From the NCBI GenBank assembly GCA_907165275.2, contig OU015662.1:7501-71500 (forward strand): 64,000 nucleotides of DNA. The letters are read 5' to 3'. Source of the DNA: Zygaena filipendulae (Eukaryota > Arthropoda > Insecta > Lepidoptera > Zygaenidae). Below, piece by piece: positions 1 to 10,333 of the stretch (the stretch's first letter is position 1; each line of letters starts with the position of its first letter). Below the pieces are notes generated by a model that searched no databases, was not told where the DNA came from, and saw only the letters and a program-made list of their open reading frames with translations. The translations under genes were made by a program, and so were the position numbers.

Positions 1-68
1 TGTATTTTTGTAGCAGTAGCAGTTGTTGATTTTCCGAATAAAGTAAAATAAAATAAAATTACAGTCAC

Positions 69-3000
69 CTTGAAGTCAGCTCGGTTCGGTTCGAACTCGA
101 GCGCGACCCGCGAGGTCAGCGCGGGCGGCGGCGCGTCCCCCGAGCGCGGGGGCGAGGTGCGCGTGGGGGAAGCGGGCGGCGGGGCCCGCGGGCCGAGGGA
201 CGTCGGGGTGGGGGACGGGTATTCCGACGAGGCGGGGCGGGGCTGAGGGCGGGGGGTGGCGGTCACCGGCGGGGCCCGCGAGGGGAGCTCCGTCTCCACC
301 TCAGGTTCCGCGACCCGCTCAGCTTTTGACTCACTCGCCGCTCGGTCTTCTTCACTCGTCTCCTCCGAATCGCTACCGTCGAGCAGTCGATGCTCTACGC
401 AGACATCTGCGCAATCTCCTCTGGCGATATAAATACAAAGGTATACCACTGTGCAGAGTAGGTTAAATATAAAATATAATAAAATATATTAATGTTTACT
501 ATCGAGTAAAGATTCGAAATAAAATAAAAGGCCACAATACTGAAAACAATCAGGTACATAATGATGTGAGCAATTCCACGATCGGTTATAGTTCATTCTT
601 CCCCCATTCCGCCCCCCCTCCACCCTGCCCCGCCACGTCGCTCCCCGCTCCGCCCCGCCCGCCCCACCCCGCCCCGCTCACCGGCCGCACGAGCGCAGCG
701 TGTGCGCGCAGTGCAGGAAGCGGCGCCAGCGCGCCAGGCTCTGGGCGGCGTGCGTGGCGCCGCACCGCTCCTCCGCCCCGCGGCCGCCCTCGTCCCCGCC
801 GCCGACCGACCGGCTCAGCACACCGCACAGTTTACCGCCGCCGCACACGATGCCGGCGCCGCGGTCGCTCTATCGGCACACGAAGCGAGGCGATAATGGG
901 CATGTTGACTAATTTTTTTCTTAGTCCGTCTTGTAGATTAATACAAAATATTGGACGTGTTTTTTCTTTTTTTACGTGCCTAATCAAAAAATTACGGCGG
1001 TTTGTTCATTTATTTATTTAATCATTTATTGAGTTGAAATTTCGCGTCACGTCACTATCTTGTGCAGTTTGTATCTATGGGGCTTATAGCGTTTAATGAC
1101 GCCACGAGCCCCCACCCTAAACTTTAATGCGCTTTATCTCTGTATATTTTCAATGATTTGAAAAAACAAAAAATACGTGTCTATTGTTTTTTTTTTCTAA
1201 CTGACGGACTAATTAGAATTTTGATTTTCATAAGTCGTCAACATCCCTAAAAATACTGTTACGTGCTAGGGAGGAGTAAACACTAACTTTACAAAACAAA
1301 CACTAGGTCTAGGGTTCCTAGGTCCAGATAACACAACGCTCAAACACTAGATGACTGAACTCGATGTCCAATAATCTCGCCAAGGTTGCAGGTAGTCAGA
1401 GGTATCGCTGAAGATTTACTTGAAAGCTCAAACTGAACTGCCTGCCCGGTTCTTTTGCTCTTTATAATACAATAGATAGGTAAGTACCTCCAACCCAGCG
1501 ACCTGTGGTCGCTGCTCCAACCCTATAAATCATATAAAAATGAATCCCTATTTCCCTTGGTCACGGCATAACGTTCACGCGTGAACGGCTGGACCAATTT
1601 CGCAAATTCTTCTTGTTGTTTTTTATTGTATAAGAAGAATAAAAAACTATTTTGGAGGTTCCGCGAGAGTTTCGAAACTCACGCAGGTGAATCTCCAAGA
1701 CGGTTGGACCGATTTTGACGGGACTTTCACTGCTAATTAGCTGAGCGGCGTCTCGTACCTCGCAGAGCGGCGCGCCGACGAGGCAGAAGGCGCGGTCCCG
1801 CACGGCGGCCCAGTGGCGCGCCGCGGCGGCGCAGCGGGCCCCGCCCATCGGCATCACGGCCACCATGCGCAGCGCGCCCCGCCGGGCCCCCCCCGCGCGC
1901 ACCACGTGGCATGGCTCGCCCGCAGCCGGGGCCCGCCCCTCCTCGGGCGCCTCGCACTCGGCGACCGCGCTTGCCATGAAGATGGGGCGCGCCTCCGCGC
2001 CGCCGCCGAACGGCGCCTCGAGCTCGAGCACAGCGAGGTCCAGCTCCGCGCCAAGCCAGCCGCCCTCCGCGCCCTCCGCGCCCTCCGCGCCCTCCAGCGG
2101 GGTGGGCGGGCTGCCCCCGGCGAGCGTGACGCGCGTCACGCGCCGCATGCCGTCGGCGGCCGGCACCGCGACCGCGCCGCCCACGGTTGCAGCGGCCAGC
2201 GCCCACAGCTCGGCGCGCGCCGGCAGCCCGCCGCGGGCGCGCGCACACGCCGCCGACGTGACGGCGGTGCGCTGCGACACCAGCGAGCCGCCGCACCGCC
2301 GCCCGTCGCCGTGCTCCACTACGATCTGCGGCCCGCGACACACTCATGCAGCATCCGGCAGGCGGCAATCCGACAGACATACCTACCTACCTATTATAAT
2401 ATTGTACCTAGTATGTATTAAAAAAAGGATTCGATAAAAGCATGGGAACAATTAAGCAGATAGATAAGTATCGGAGAGTGTGTATGAAAGAGCCAGTTAA
2501 AAAAATATGAAATTAACACACTTTAATATATTTATTACTCTAAGCTTTAACTTAGGTAATTGTTTTGAAATAAAATTTGCATTTTTGAATAATCACTTTA
2601 ATGGTTAATGTTATGAAATTAAAATAAAGAAGATAACAACGCTGATAATCTGTTAAATAGTTTAAAAAAAAGGGAAATCAGCATGTCAATAAAAGAGCCA
2701 TTCTATTCTATTCTTTTATGAAAGAGCCGATACTTTTTTTAAGGAATAAAACATTTTTCTAATTATTAAATTATGTTAAGTCTTTAAAAAATTTATTTAT
2801 TATTTATATTAAACATACATAGGTAATTCAATCAAAATCACAGCTTTTAACTAGTCGCAATATAATAATTTAACATTGTCTTAAAAATTACATCTATAGG
2901 TAGGTACATAATATAAAATCCTTTGTCCTGAATGACTGATGGATCAACGCACAGCCTAAACCGCTGATCGTAGAGACCTGAAACTTGGAGGGTGTGTTCT

Positions 3001-4605
3001 TTGTATGACGTAGGCATCCGATAAGTAAGGATTTTTGAAAATTCAACCCCTAAAGGGATGAAAAGGGGTTGAAAAGTTTGTATGGAACAATTACGCGGGA
3101 ACTTCGAAATTATCGCGGGTGAAACCGCGCGGGACAGCTAGTATCAATATAAAAATCTGTCTGAAAACAAAATTGTAAACTATTCCTTAACATAAAAAAT
3201 GAAAACACATAACACTAAAACCCTTTCTCGTAGAAGAAATTAATCAGTTTTATTTATGGACTGATTGCCAGCAACAACTTCTCCTACAGTCTCTCTACTG
3301 CATCAGTTGTGGGCCTTACCTACAAGTTTTTTTAGCTGCGGACGCATGCTAAGACATGTTTTTCTACTCTGGAAGAAGAAGCTATGAAATTAAATTAAAT
3401 AATAAACTAAAACTAATTGATGTATTGAGTCTGCTCTTTCAAGGCATAGATAACCGGCTCTATCAAAACACGTGTTTAAAAATATAATCTGAAATTAAAG
3501 CTACTACTAATCTAATTTTATTTTCGCAAAAGAGAGGCAAATATAAGTGATTCTGTACATTGAATATTTTTAACAAAAATTGACAGGGGGCGATAAAAGA
3601 AGAGTAACTAACCACAAGAATTTTTTTTTTTTAAATTATTTTCTGTCTGTCTGTCTGTTCGCGATTATCTCCAAATCTACAGAACGGATCTATATGCGAT
3701 TTTCACAGGTAAATTAAGCTTAGCCTGGAGCTACATATATAAATACAATAGGCTTTATACAATAGGTTTTATTTAATTTAAATCGGATGTCGGAAAAAAG
3801 TTTAAGTTTCACGCGGGTGAAACCGCGGGGCACATCTAGTATTAACATAACAAAAGACGATGAAGGACGCATTATAAGGGCGATAAGTACCTACTAAACT
3901 AGCTTTTGACCTGCATGTCCACTGTCCAGTCTATTACATCTAAGGTCTACCAAAATATACTAGGATTCTTACTACGCGTGACAAAGAAAATCAGAAAACC
4001 TTCAAGCTACATTATGACCTAGTCATTGGTAAGGTTTCACTTGGAGTAGGTAGGTATGCATCGTCAGTCTGGAATCCGCACTACCTTTTAAAGACAAATT
4101 AGGTACCTATCTACAAAGTCAATAGCAGAGTTATTTCGCTTTCACGGGAAGGTTGAAATTGTTATTTTACAGTGAAATGATTTCTTGTAAGTACCTATTT
4201 ATTATTTAGTGTCAATTTGTATGTTTTTTCTCCGTTTAAATAAATAGACCCCGACGGGCATCAGTCCCGACTCCCGACTCTTCCAACGCTCACCACGAAG
4301 GGCGCGTCGTCCAGCTCGCCGTCTGCCGCGTCGCTCTCCTCCGCCGCCGCCGCCGCCCCCGCCACCGGTGTCGGTAGCGAGGCGTCACCGTCTCGGCTTG
4401 CGGCGACCTCTGTCGACGCAATCTCTGGACGCTCGTCTGCGTTGCCGGACAAAGTGAAAGGATTTATAAGTGGTCGAACACCAGTGCAGGGCACTGGACC
4501 GAAAATAAGTGTGAATGAGTGTTGGCGCGCACCGGGCGCGGAGTGTGCGCCGCCCGCGCCCGCACCCGCCAGCAGCAGCGCCGCGGCAAGCGCCAGCGCG
4601 CGCAT
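69..4605 (-). CDS. Serine protease homologue (catalytically dead, secreted), 3'-partial
   Basis: Four exons in transcript order: 4605-4294, 2325-1759, 869-682, 420-69; the last ends at a GT donor, so the gene continues left of the window. All junctions have AG/GT and compatible phase, giving 473 codons. The start at 4605 (MRALALAAALLLAGAGAGG) is a clear signal peptide. Residues about 100-355 form a trypsin-like S1 domain: CGGSLVS at 115, the LDLAV motif with Asp200, and VCGGGKLCGVLS near 301. The usual TAAHC reads TSAAC, so the catalytic His is Ala130; the usual GDSGG reads SDRGA, so the nucleophile Ser is Arg296. There is no R/IVGG activation site and no clip-domain cysteine pattern. A Ser/Glu-rich then Pro-rich tail follows the domain. 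Insect homologues of this kind are often immune or developmental cofactors; the role here is inference. A 96-nt stretch of exon 1 near 4440-4535, less GC-rich than its surroundings, could be a retained phase-matched intron. Confidence 0.8.
897..1250 (+). repeat. MITE family A, copy 1
   Basis: About 350 bp bounded by inverted AGTCCGTC / GACGGACT segments inside longer imperfect terminal repeats that begin near GTTGAC. It contains the conserved block CCCACCCTAAACTTTAATGC. Two further copies lie at 49035-49355 and, inverted, at 59228-59560. It is non-coding. It lies upstream of exon 3 within an intron of the serine protease homologue. Confidence 0.7.
1255..1560. repeat. Dispersed repeat shared with 6690-6960
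   Basis: Starts with an AACACTAACTTTACAAAA block, then CTCGATGTCCAATAATCTCGCC and a GGTTC-rich end. The same order of blocks recurs at 6690-6960, where a short GTAATCGCAG direct repeat has been added. It has no coding capacity. The superfamily is not identifiable from the two copies. Confidence 0.55.
2919..3141 (+). mobile_element. Non-autonomous Helitron (Lep1-like), subfamily 2
   Basis: Begins with TCCTTTGTCC after an A and ends at CTAG (3138-3141) followed by T. A hairpin CGCGG-gtgaaa-CCGCG sits just upstream of the 3' end. TC start, 3' hairpin, CTAG end and A/T host flanks are the Helitron hallmarks. A second copy of this subfamily is at 52130-52355. Confidence 0.75.
3640..3839 (+). mobile_element. 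Helitron-like element, 3' portion
   Basis: Ends with hairpin sequence CGCGGGTGAAACCGCG and CTAG at 3836-3839. The left part begins with a short CTGT microsatellite at about 3643. A related inverted fragment lies at about 47950-48065. The 5' TC terminus is not certain. Confidence 0.6.
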
Positions 4606-5330
4606 CGCCCTGCCCACGACGCGACCTCCGCACCACCACAGCACTGCACCGCACCGCACCACCACAGTACCGCACCACACCGCAACACCACAAACCACCA
4701 CTAAATAAATTAATTAATTAATGAGCGCCAGATGAAAGTCCTCAAAGCTCTTGTAGACGCGTGTCAAGTCATATATTTACTTGTCACCGCTGAGAGGTGC
4801 TCCGTGCTAGAGCGACGATCGAACCGGCCAGCAATGAAAAATTCGAGACAATTGGCCGTTTAGTAGGAGGTAGGTATATTGACCGATTTCACACTTTACT
4901 CTTTATACATTATTTTATTCTATGAAATATTTTGGGAAAAAATTAATTGACTATATGTTTTATACAAAACGTGATATTTATTTAGATATTTAAACAGTAA
5001 GTAATAATTACCAGTAGTTAGGTATTTAGCTACTTGAAATACCTGAGTACATATTTTCATTACAATTAGTTCGGGATGTCTGTCTTTCTTCTGCGTAGTG
5101 CGTAAGTACCTACCAAGAGGCTAGGCAAAGGTCGTGCGTGTCTTATAGTCGGCTAGGGTTTTTTCAAAAGTTTCTTTAGACTAGCAGTTTCACCAGCAGT
5201 AATTTTGGAGATCCCGCAGGAATTCCGGGATTAGCGATTAGCGATTCTCTGTATCCCTGACAACGTGTACCTGTGCAAAATTACATGATTGGTTGAGCCG
5301 TCAAAGCGTAAGGCGACAGAGTTACTTTAG
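4606..5330. other. 5' flank of serine protease homologue and intergenic DNA
   Basis: Just upstream of the signal-peptide exon lies a short CACCGCACC/ACCACAGTACC low-complexity stretch (4625-4705). The remainder is AT-rich with no supported gene. An inverted Helitron-like fragment lies around 5210-5310. Confidence 0.5.
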
Positions 5331-5334
5331 CCAC

Positions 5335-6145
5335 GTCACGCCATAAACGTCACCAATATGCGGTAGAGGGTGAACCAATGGAGCGTCTGAGGTGCGAGAT
5401 TTAGGCGTACATTTCACGGCCAATCTTTCGTTTAGAAACCACATTACTACAATTTGTAAAAAAGCATAGAGGAATTTGGGGTTCGTGATGTGGCAGTAAA
5501 AAGAGTTCACGAATATTAGCGCTATACGCGCACTGTACGAAGCTCTCGTGAAAAGCCACTTGGAGGGCAACTCGGGTGTCCGGAGCCCGAATGAAGCAAA
5601 GTATAAATTGATGTTGGAACGAATCCAAAACAAATTCGTAAGATTTATATATTTGAAATTGTTTGGCGTGTATCCGTTTTATCCTTTAATGTACCCAACA
5701 CTGTTCGTGTTGGGAATGGTGGTGGTGGTAAGTTGTAGGTCAGAAGGGAATTGGCCCTCGCATCATATGTATTTAAATTGCTGCGTGGTAAAGCCAGTAA
5801 TACTGGGCTTCTGGCGACGGTGAGCCCGCGCGTGCCGCAGCGACACGTGCGGCTGCCGCGCTGCTGGCCGCCGGCCGCGCCGCGCTGCTGGCCCTGCGCC
5901 CTGCTGCGCGAGGCGCCCCGGACGCGGGCCCTGCGCGCGCTCAATCAAGCCAACAATCGTATTGACATCTTCTGTTGTTCTTATAATGAATTCTCAAAAA
6001 TTGCATTATTTGAATTGTGTTATGGTTCCTAAATTAGAAGTAAAATACATAAAAATATTATATACTTAACATATTTTGCTACACTATCGCATTAGTCCTA
6101 ACTGTAAAAATAGTTGTATAGTAATTTTTAAATAAATAAATAAAT
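5335..6145 (+). pseudogene. Decayed non-LTR retrotransposon, RT C-terminal part
   Basis: Read across frameshifts and stops, the plus strand spells the C-terminal end of a Jockey/CR1-type reverse transcriptase: DLGVHF, an ALYEALVKSHLE segment, LMLERIQNKFVRFIYLK and then VFKLLRGK. Stops and frame changes near 5490 and 5745 show it is dead. It ends in a TAAATAAATAAATA tail at about 6128-6145, typical of a LINE 3' end. The GC-rich block 5820-5945 belongs to the same degraded frame. Confidence 0.65.
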
Positions 6146-6689
6146 ATTCTTTAAATATTTAAATAGGTAAACATAACTTATCTTAAAAACGCAGCCGATT
6201 CTTTTTTTCGTGGAACTTGGCATAATTATGATAAAATGACACCCACGTACCTACCTACCTACCTAAAAAGAGTCGGTACCTAAAGATTAAAACTGAAACT
6301 AAAAGCTAATTGAAGGATTATCTTTGCCAGTTTTTTTATTTATTTATTTACCTATTGATTTACCATAAGTAAGATGGATCATGATATAGTTCCTGCACGT
6401 TCTAGGGAACGATAGGTATACCTACCACTTTTTGAGCAACTGTATTAAAACGATATAAAAAATACCCATAGGTAATATGGCAAGATTTGTTACGGTAGAT
6501 CGCGATTTCAAGAAGTCATGCTGCCGTTTCGTAAACCTTAGGTACTTAGGTAGGTACTGAAAATATTAACCATTAGTTTAGAAGATTTTTTATGTATTGG
6601 AATGACATAATAATCTATTCTGTCATTTCCAAAGTGGAAATATACCTTTCCGTAGAGATATTTTAAATATTGTTAAGTGCTATGGTTCT

Positions 6690-6960
6690 TTATTTGGGGT
6701 ACCTAAACACTAACTTTACAAAAACACTAGGTCTAGGTTTCCTGGTTCTAGATATCATAACATTCAAATACTAAACGACTGAAGTCGATGTCCAATAATC
6801 TCGCCAAGCTCGCAGGTAATCGCAGGTAATCGCAGGCAGTAGATACCCATAGCTGAAGGTTCACTCGATGTTATCGCTTTGAAAGCTCGAACAGAGCCTG
6901 TCCGGTTCGGATGCGCTGTTTATATACCCGGGCGAACGGGGCTCTAGAATGTTCCGACAT
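6690..6960. repeat. Dispersed repeat, second copy of the 1255-1560 family
   Basis: Shares the ACACTAACTTTACAAAA, GTCCAATAATCTCGCCAAG and GCTCGAAC blocks with 1255-1560. It carries a local tandem GTAATCGCAG duplication near 6815. Confidence 0.5.
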
Positions 6961-7067
6961 ATTATTCCTTTTTTTAGTTACTCGGTAGAATGTTTCTAAA
7001 AAAGTATTTTTATAAAATTCGCTATTGAAAGGTGTTCGCTTTACATTGCGTGTTTCGTGTACCTACC

Positions 7068-8050
7068 TTGCGCGCCTATTGGTGTACGCGCCTATTGATG
7101 TACGCGCCTATTGGTGTACGCGCCTATTGGTGTACGCGCCTATTGATGTACGCGCCTATTGATGTACGCGCCTATTGATGTACGCGCCTATTGATGTACG
7201 CGCCTATTGATGTACGCGCCTATTGATGTACGCGCCTATTGATGTACGCGCCTATTGATGTACGCGCCTATTGGTGTACGCGCCTATTGGTGTACGCGCC
7301 TATTGGTGTACGCGCCTATTGGTGTACGCCCCTATTGGTGTACGCGCCTATTGATGTACGCGCCTATTGATGTACGCGCCTATTGATGTACGCGCCTATT
7401 GATGTACGCGCCTATTGATGTACGCGCCTATTGATGTACGCGCCTATTGATGTACGCGCCTATTGGTGTACGCGCCTATTGGTGTACGCGCCTATTGGTG
7501 TACGCGCCTATTGATGTACGCGCCTATTGGTGTACGCCCCTATTGGTGTACGCGCCTATTGATGTACGCGCCTATTGGTGTACGCGCCTATTGATGTACG
7601 CGCCTATTGATGTACGCGCCTATTGGTGTACGCGCCTATTGGTGTACGCGCCTATTGGTGTACGCGCCTATTGGTGTACGCGCCTATTGGTGTACGCGCC
7701 TATTGGTGTACGCGCCTATTGGTGTACGCGCCTATTGGTGTACGCGCCTATTGGTGTACGCGCCTATTGGTGTACGCGCCTATTGGTGTACGCGCCTATT
7801 GGTGTACGCGCCTATTGGTGTACGCGCCTATTGGTGTACGCGCCTATTGAAGTACGCGCCTATTGGTGTACGCGCCTATTGGTGTACGCGCCTATTGGTG
7901 TACGCGCCTATTGATGTACGCGCCTATTGGTGTACGCCCCTATTGGTGTACGCGCCTATTGGTGTACGCGCCTATTGGTGTACGCGCCTATTGATGTACG
8001 CGCCTATTGGTGTACGCCCCTATTGGTGTACGCGCCTATTGGTGTACGCG
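7068..8050. repeat. 16-bp minisatellite, about 60 tandem copies
   Basis: Uninterrupted array of the unit TACGCGCCTATTGGTG. Variants alternate GGTG, GATG and a single GAAG at one site, and CGCCCC replaces CGCGCC in a few units. GATG units cluster in the left third and GGTG units dominate the centre, which points to local expansion. Because 16 is not a multiple of 3 and no frame has a stop, all three forward frames read the same 16-aa period. Those open frames are artefacts. Confidence 0.95.
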
Positions 8051-8280
8051 GAATGCGAAGGGGTCACTAAGGCAGGCGCACAGCACTGGAGGAATTCTAT
8101 CACGTCCAGCACCTATACCCACACTAATTAGTAAACTTCACGTGACGCCACATATCTAAGGCATTTGGAATGTTGTTCAACATTAGACGCGAGGGAGTGT
8201 AAGTTACACCGTCTTTTGTTTTTTATTTCTAAACAAATAACCAAATAATAATAACCAAACAATAAAAAAATAATGAAATG

Positions 8281-10196
8281 AAATGAACTTCAACGGCGAA
8301 ACTTTCTCTGACCCGATGTCAATTTGTAATGCCTTTGCGGAACATTTCGCGTCAGTGTATGCTCCCAGTAGTCTCAATTCCACTACAGTGGTTAGCTCAA
8401 GTGATCCTGACTGTGCTGCATTGGGCAATGTGTATTTGCCCCAGGAGGCGATTGAAAAAGCTATGAAGGCCCTGGACGTACGGAAGGGTGCGGGTCCTGA
8501 TGGACTGTCACCAGTTTTTTTATCTCGTTGTGCTATGTCTCTGTCCAAGCCACTTCACATTATATTCAACTATTCACTACTGAAAGGTGTTTTTCCTTCG
8601 ATTTGGAAAACTGCAAATATAATGCCAATTCCAAAGAGCGGTAATCCATGCGACATTGGAAATTATAGGCCTATCTCACTTTTATCCATTGTGGGAAAAG
8701 TTTTTGAATCCCTCATTTGTCCTTTTATGACGTACCACTTGAAGACGCTCTTAATACCCGAGCAGCATGGTTTTCGTTCAAAAATGTCAACCATTACTAA
8801 CCTAGCAATTTTTTGTTCAACAATTAGTGACTCAGTAGACAAAGGACATCAAGTGGATGCTGTATATACAGACATTAGCAAGGCATTTGACAGAGTGGAG
8901 CATAACCTACTTGTACAAAAGCTCCATGGCATGGGGATACACGGCAGTTTACTTCACTGGTTCCGCTCTTATCTTACGGGGAGATCTCAGAAGGTGGTCG
9001 CATGTGGATATGAATCTTCCTGCTTTCCTGCTGCTTCAGGAGTCCCGCAGGGCTCGCACCTTGGCCCTATATTGTTTCTTGCCTTTATAAACGATATATC
9101 ATCAGTAATAAAATATTCTAAACTTTCACTTTTCGCGGACGATTTAAAAATTTATAAAACAATATACAGTTCTTCTGATTGTCATAATCTTCAACTAGAT
9201 TTGGATGCCATTGTTGCCTGGTCATCGGATAACAGACTGCCATTAAATACAGCCAAATGCACACATATAAAATTTTGTCGAAAGAAAAACCGAATTAATT
9301 CGTGTTATTATATTCAGAACCAAAAATTAATTGAAGTCAATTGTATTCGTGATCTGGGTGTCCTGATTGATGGTCAGCTCTCCTTCAGACCACATATTGA
9401 CGCCATAATCAGCAAGTCATATAGGTTGTTGGGTTTCTTGTGGAGGAACTGTAAATCATTTAAAAGCATAATTCCATTGAAAATCGTTTTCTTCACTCTA
9501 ATTCGCAGCCTCTTGGAGTACTGCTCAAGTGTTTGGAGTCCACATTACCAGCGCCATATAGATAGCTTGGAGAAAGTACAAAAACGCTTTCTCTTCTTTC
9601 TCACGGTTCATCAAAAGAAACTTAGCATACTCCGTTCTTACGACAGCAGGTTGACTCATTTTAATTTTGTGTCGCTTCGTAACCGCCGTCTGATTATTGA
9701 CCAGATCTTTTTATTTAAAATTTTGCAGGGTGACTTTGAGTGTCCAGAACTTCTTTCTAAGCTTAATTTTACTGTTCCACGCAGCAGCGCTCGCATAACC
9801 AATTTCAAACCATTTTCAGTAAACAATTATAGAACGAATCTCGGTCACCACAGCATATTGCCTCGAATCTGTCGCAGCCACAACGAACTGTACCAAAGTA
9901 ACCAAAAAATAGACTTGTTTATTTGCAGTCTTTACGAGTTCAAATCTATTCTGTATAAGTCTAGGAGCACGTGATAAATGGTGAATCAATAGCCTACTAA
10001 TGTTTGTCAATTTAACTACTAGGTAACTACCTATGGCATCTACATACCTACATCACCTTTTGCATGTTGTTTTAGCCTATTATAGGAAATACCCTAACAA
10101 TGCTTTCCATACATTTGTACGTTGTAATTTGTAAGCTGGTGTATTTCTGTTGGCTGAATAAATGAATAAATAAATAAATAAATAAATAAAATGAAC
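8281..10196 (+). mobile_element. 5'-truncated non-LTR retrotransposon (Jockey/CR1-like)
   Basis: Contains an intact RT frame, a short 3' UTR and a tail of tandem ATAAA/TAAA units at about 10157-10190. AAATGAAC occurs at both ends (8281-8288 and 10189-10196) and may be an 8-bp target-site duplication, but the A-rich context makes this weak. The endonuclease domain and ORF1 are absent, so it is a 5'-truncated insertion. It lies immediately downstream of the 16-bp minisatellite. Confidence 0.8.
8283..9974 (+). CDS. Reverse transcriptase of a truncated LINE
   Basis: 563-codon open frame. Visible RT motifs in order: the GPDG motif near residue 61, NYRPISLLS, the palm motif YTDISKAFD near 195, SGVPQGSHLGPILF near 258, and the catalytic FADD near 285, followed by the thumb region ending in the LEYCSSVWSP block. 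The endonuclease that normally precedes RT is missing and the nominal ATG lies at the truncation point, so this is a fragment and not a native start. The frame has no stop or frameshift, which suggests a recent insertion. Protein production is unlikely because the element has lost its promoter. Confidence 0.85.
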   Translation: MNFNGETFSDPMSICNAFAEHFASVYAPSSLNSTTVVSSSDPDCAALGNVYLPQEAIEKAMKALDVRKGAGPDGLSPVFLSRCAMSLSKPLHIIFNYSLLKGVFPSIWKTANIMPIPKSGNPCDIGNYRPISLLSIVGKVFESLICPFMTYHLKTLLIPEQHGFRSKMSTITNLAIFCSTISDSVDKGHQVDAVYTDISKAFDRVEHNLLVQKLHGMGIHGSLLHWFRSYLTGRSQKVVACGYESSCFPAASGVPQGSHLGPILFLAFINDISSVIKYSKLSLFADDLKIYKTIYSSSDCHNLQLDLDAIVAWSSDNRLPLNTAKCTHIKFCRKKNRINSCYYIQNQKLIEVNCIRDLGVLIDGQLSFRPHIDAIISKSYRLLGFLWRNCKSFKSIIPLKIVFFTLIRSLLEYCSSVWSPHYQRHIDSLEKVQKRFLFFLTVHQKKLSILRSYDSRLTHFNFVSLRNRRLIIDQIFLFKILQGDFECPELLSKLNFTVPRSSARITNFKPFSVNNYRTNLGHHSILPRICRSHNELYQSNQKIDLFICSLYEFKSILYKSRST

Positions 10197-10238
10197 AGGT
10201 AATAAGTACTTAGTATAAGCGCCGTTTCGTTGAATACA

Positions 10239-10244
10239 TTTATT
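10239..10244 (-). terminator. NRDE2 polyadenylation signal
   Basis: AATAAA on the minus strand about 90 nt past the NRDE2 stop codon at 10334. Confidence 0.65.
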
Positions 10245-10333
10245 GTTCTTAAATTACCTAGGGTACAAAGTAATCTATAAAATAAAATATAAACGATGAT
10301 AAATATTTTCTTCCGTAACAACACATAACAATA

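Noticed and set aside
586..1021. Open frames of 64-151 aa on both strands around serine-protease exon 3
   Set aside because: They cross splice borders and give low-complexity protein; the supported frame is exon 869-682 minus.
7068..8050. CRISPR-like array
   Set aside because: Units are contiguous 16-mers without unique spacers, in a eukaryotic genome.
7447..8131. Proteins of 75-174 aa with a 16-residue period
   Set aside because: Product of the 16-bp minisatellite; all frames give the same peptide period and there is no other coding evidence.
8204..8548. 114-aa minus-strand frame at the LINE 5' end
   Set aside because: Shadow of the RT frame on the plus strand.
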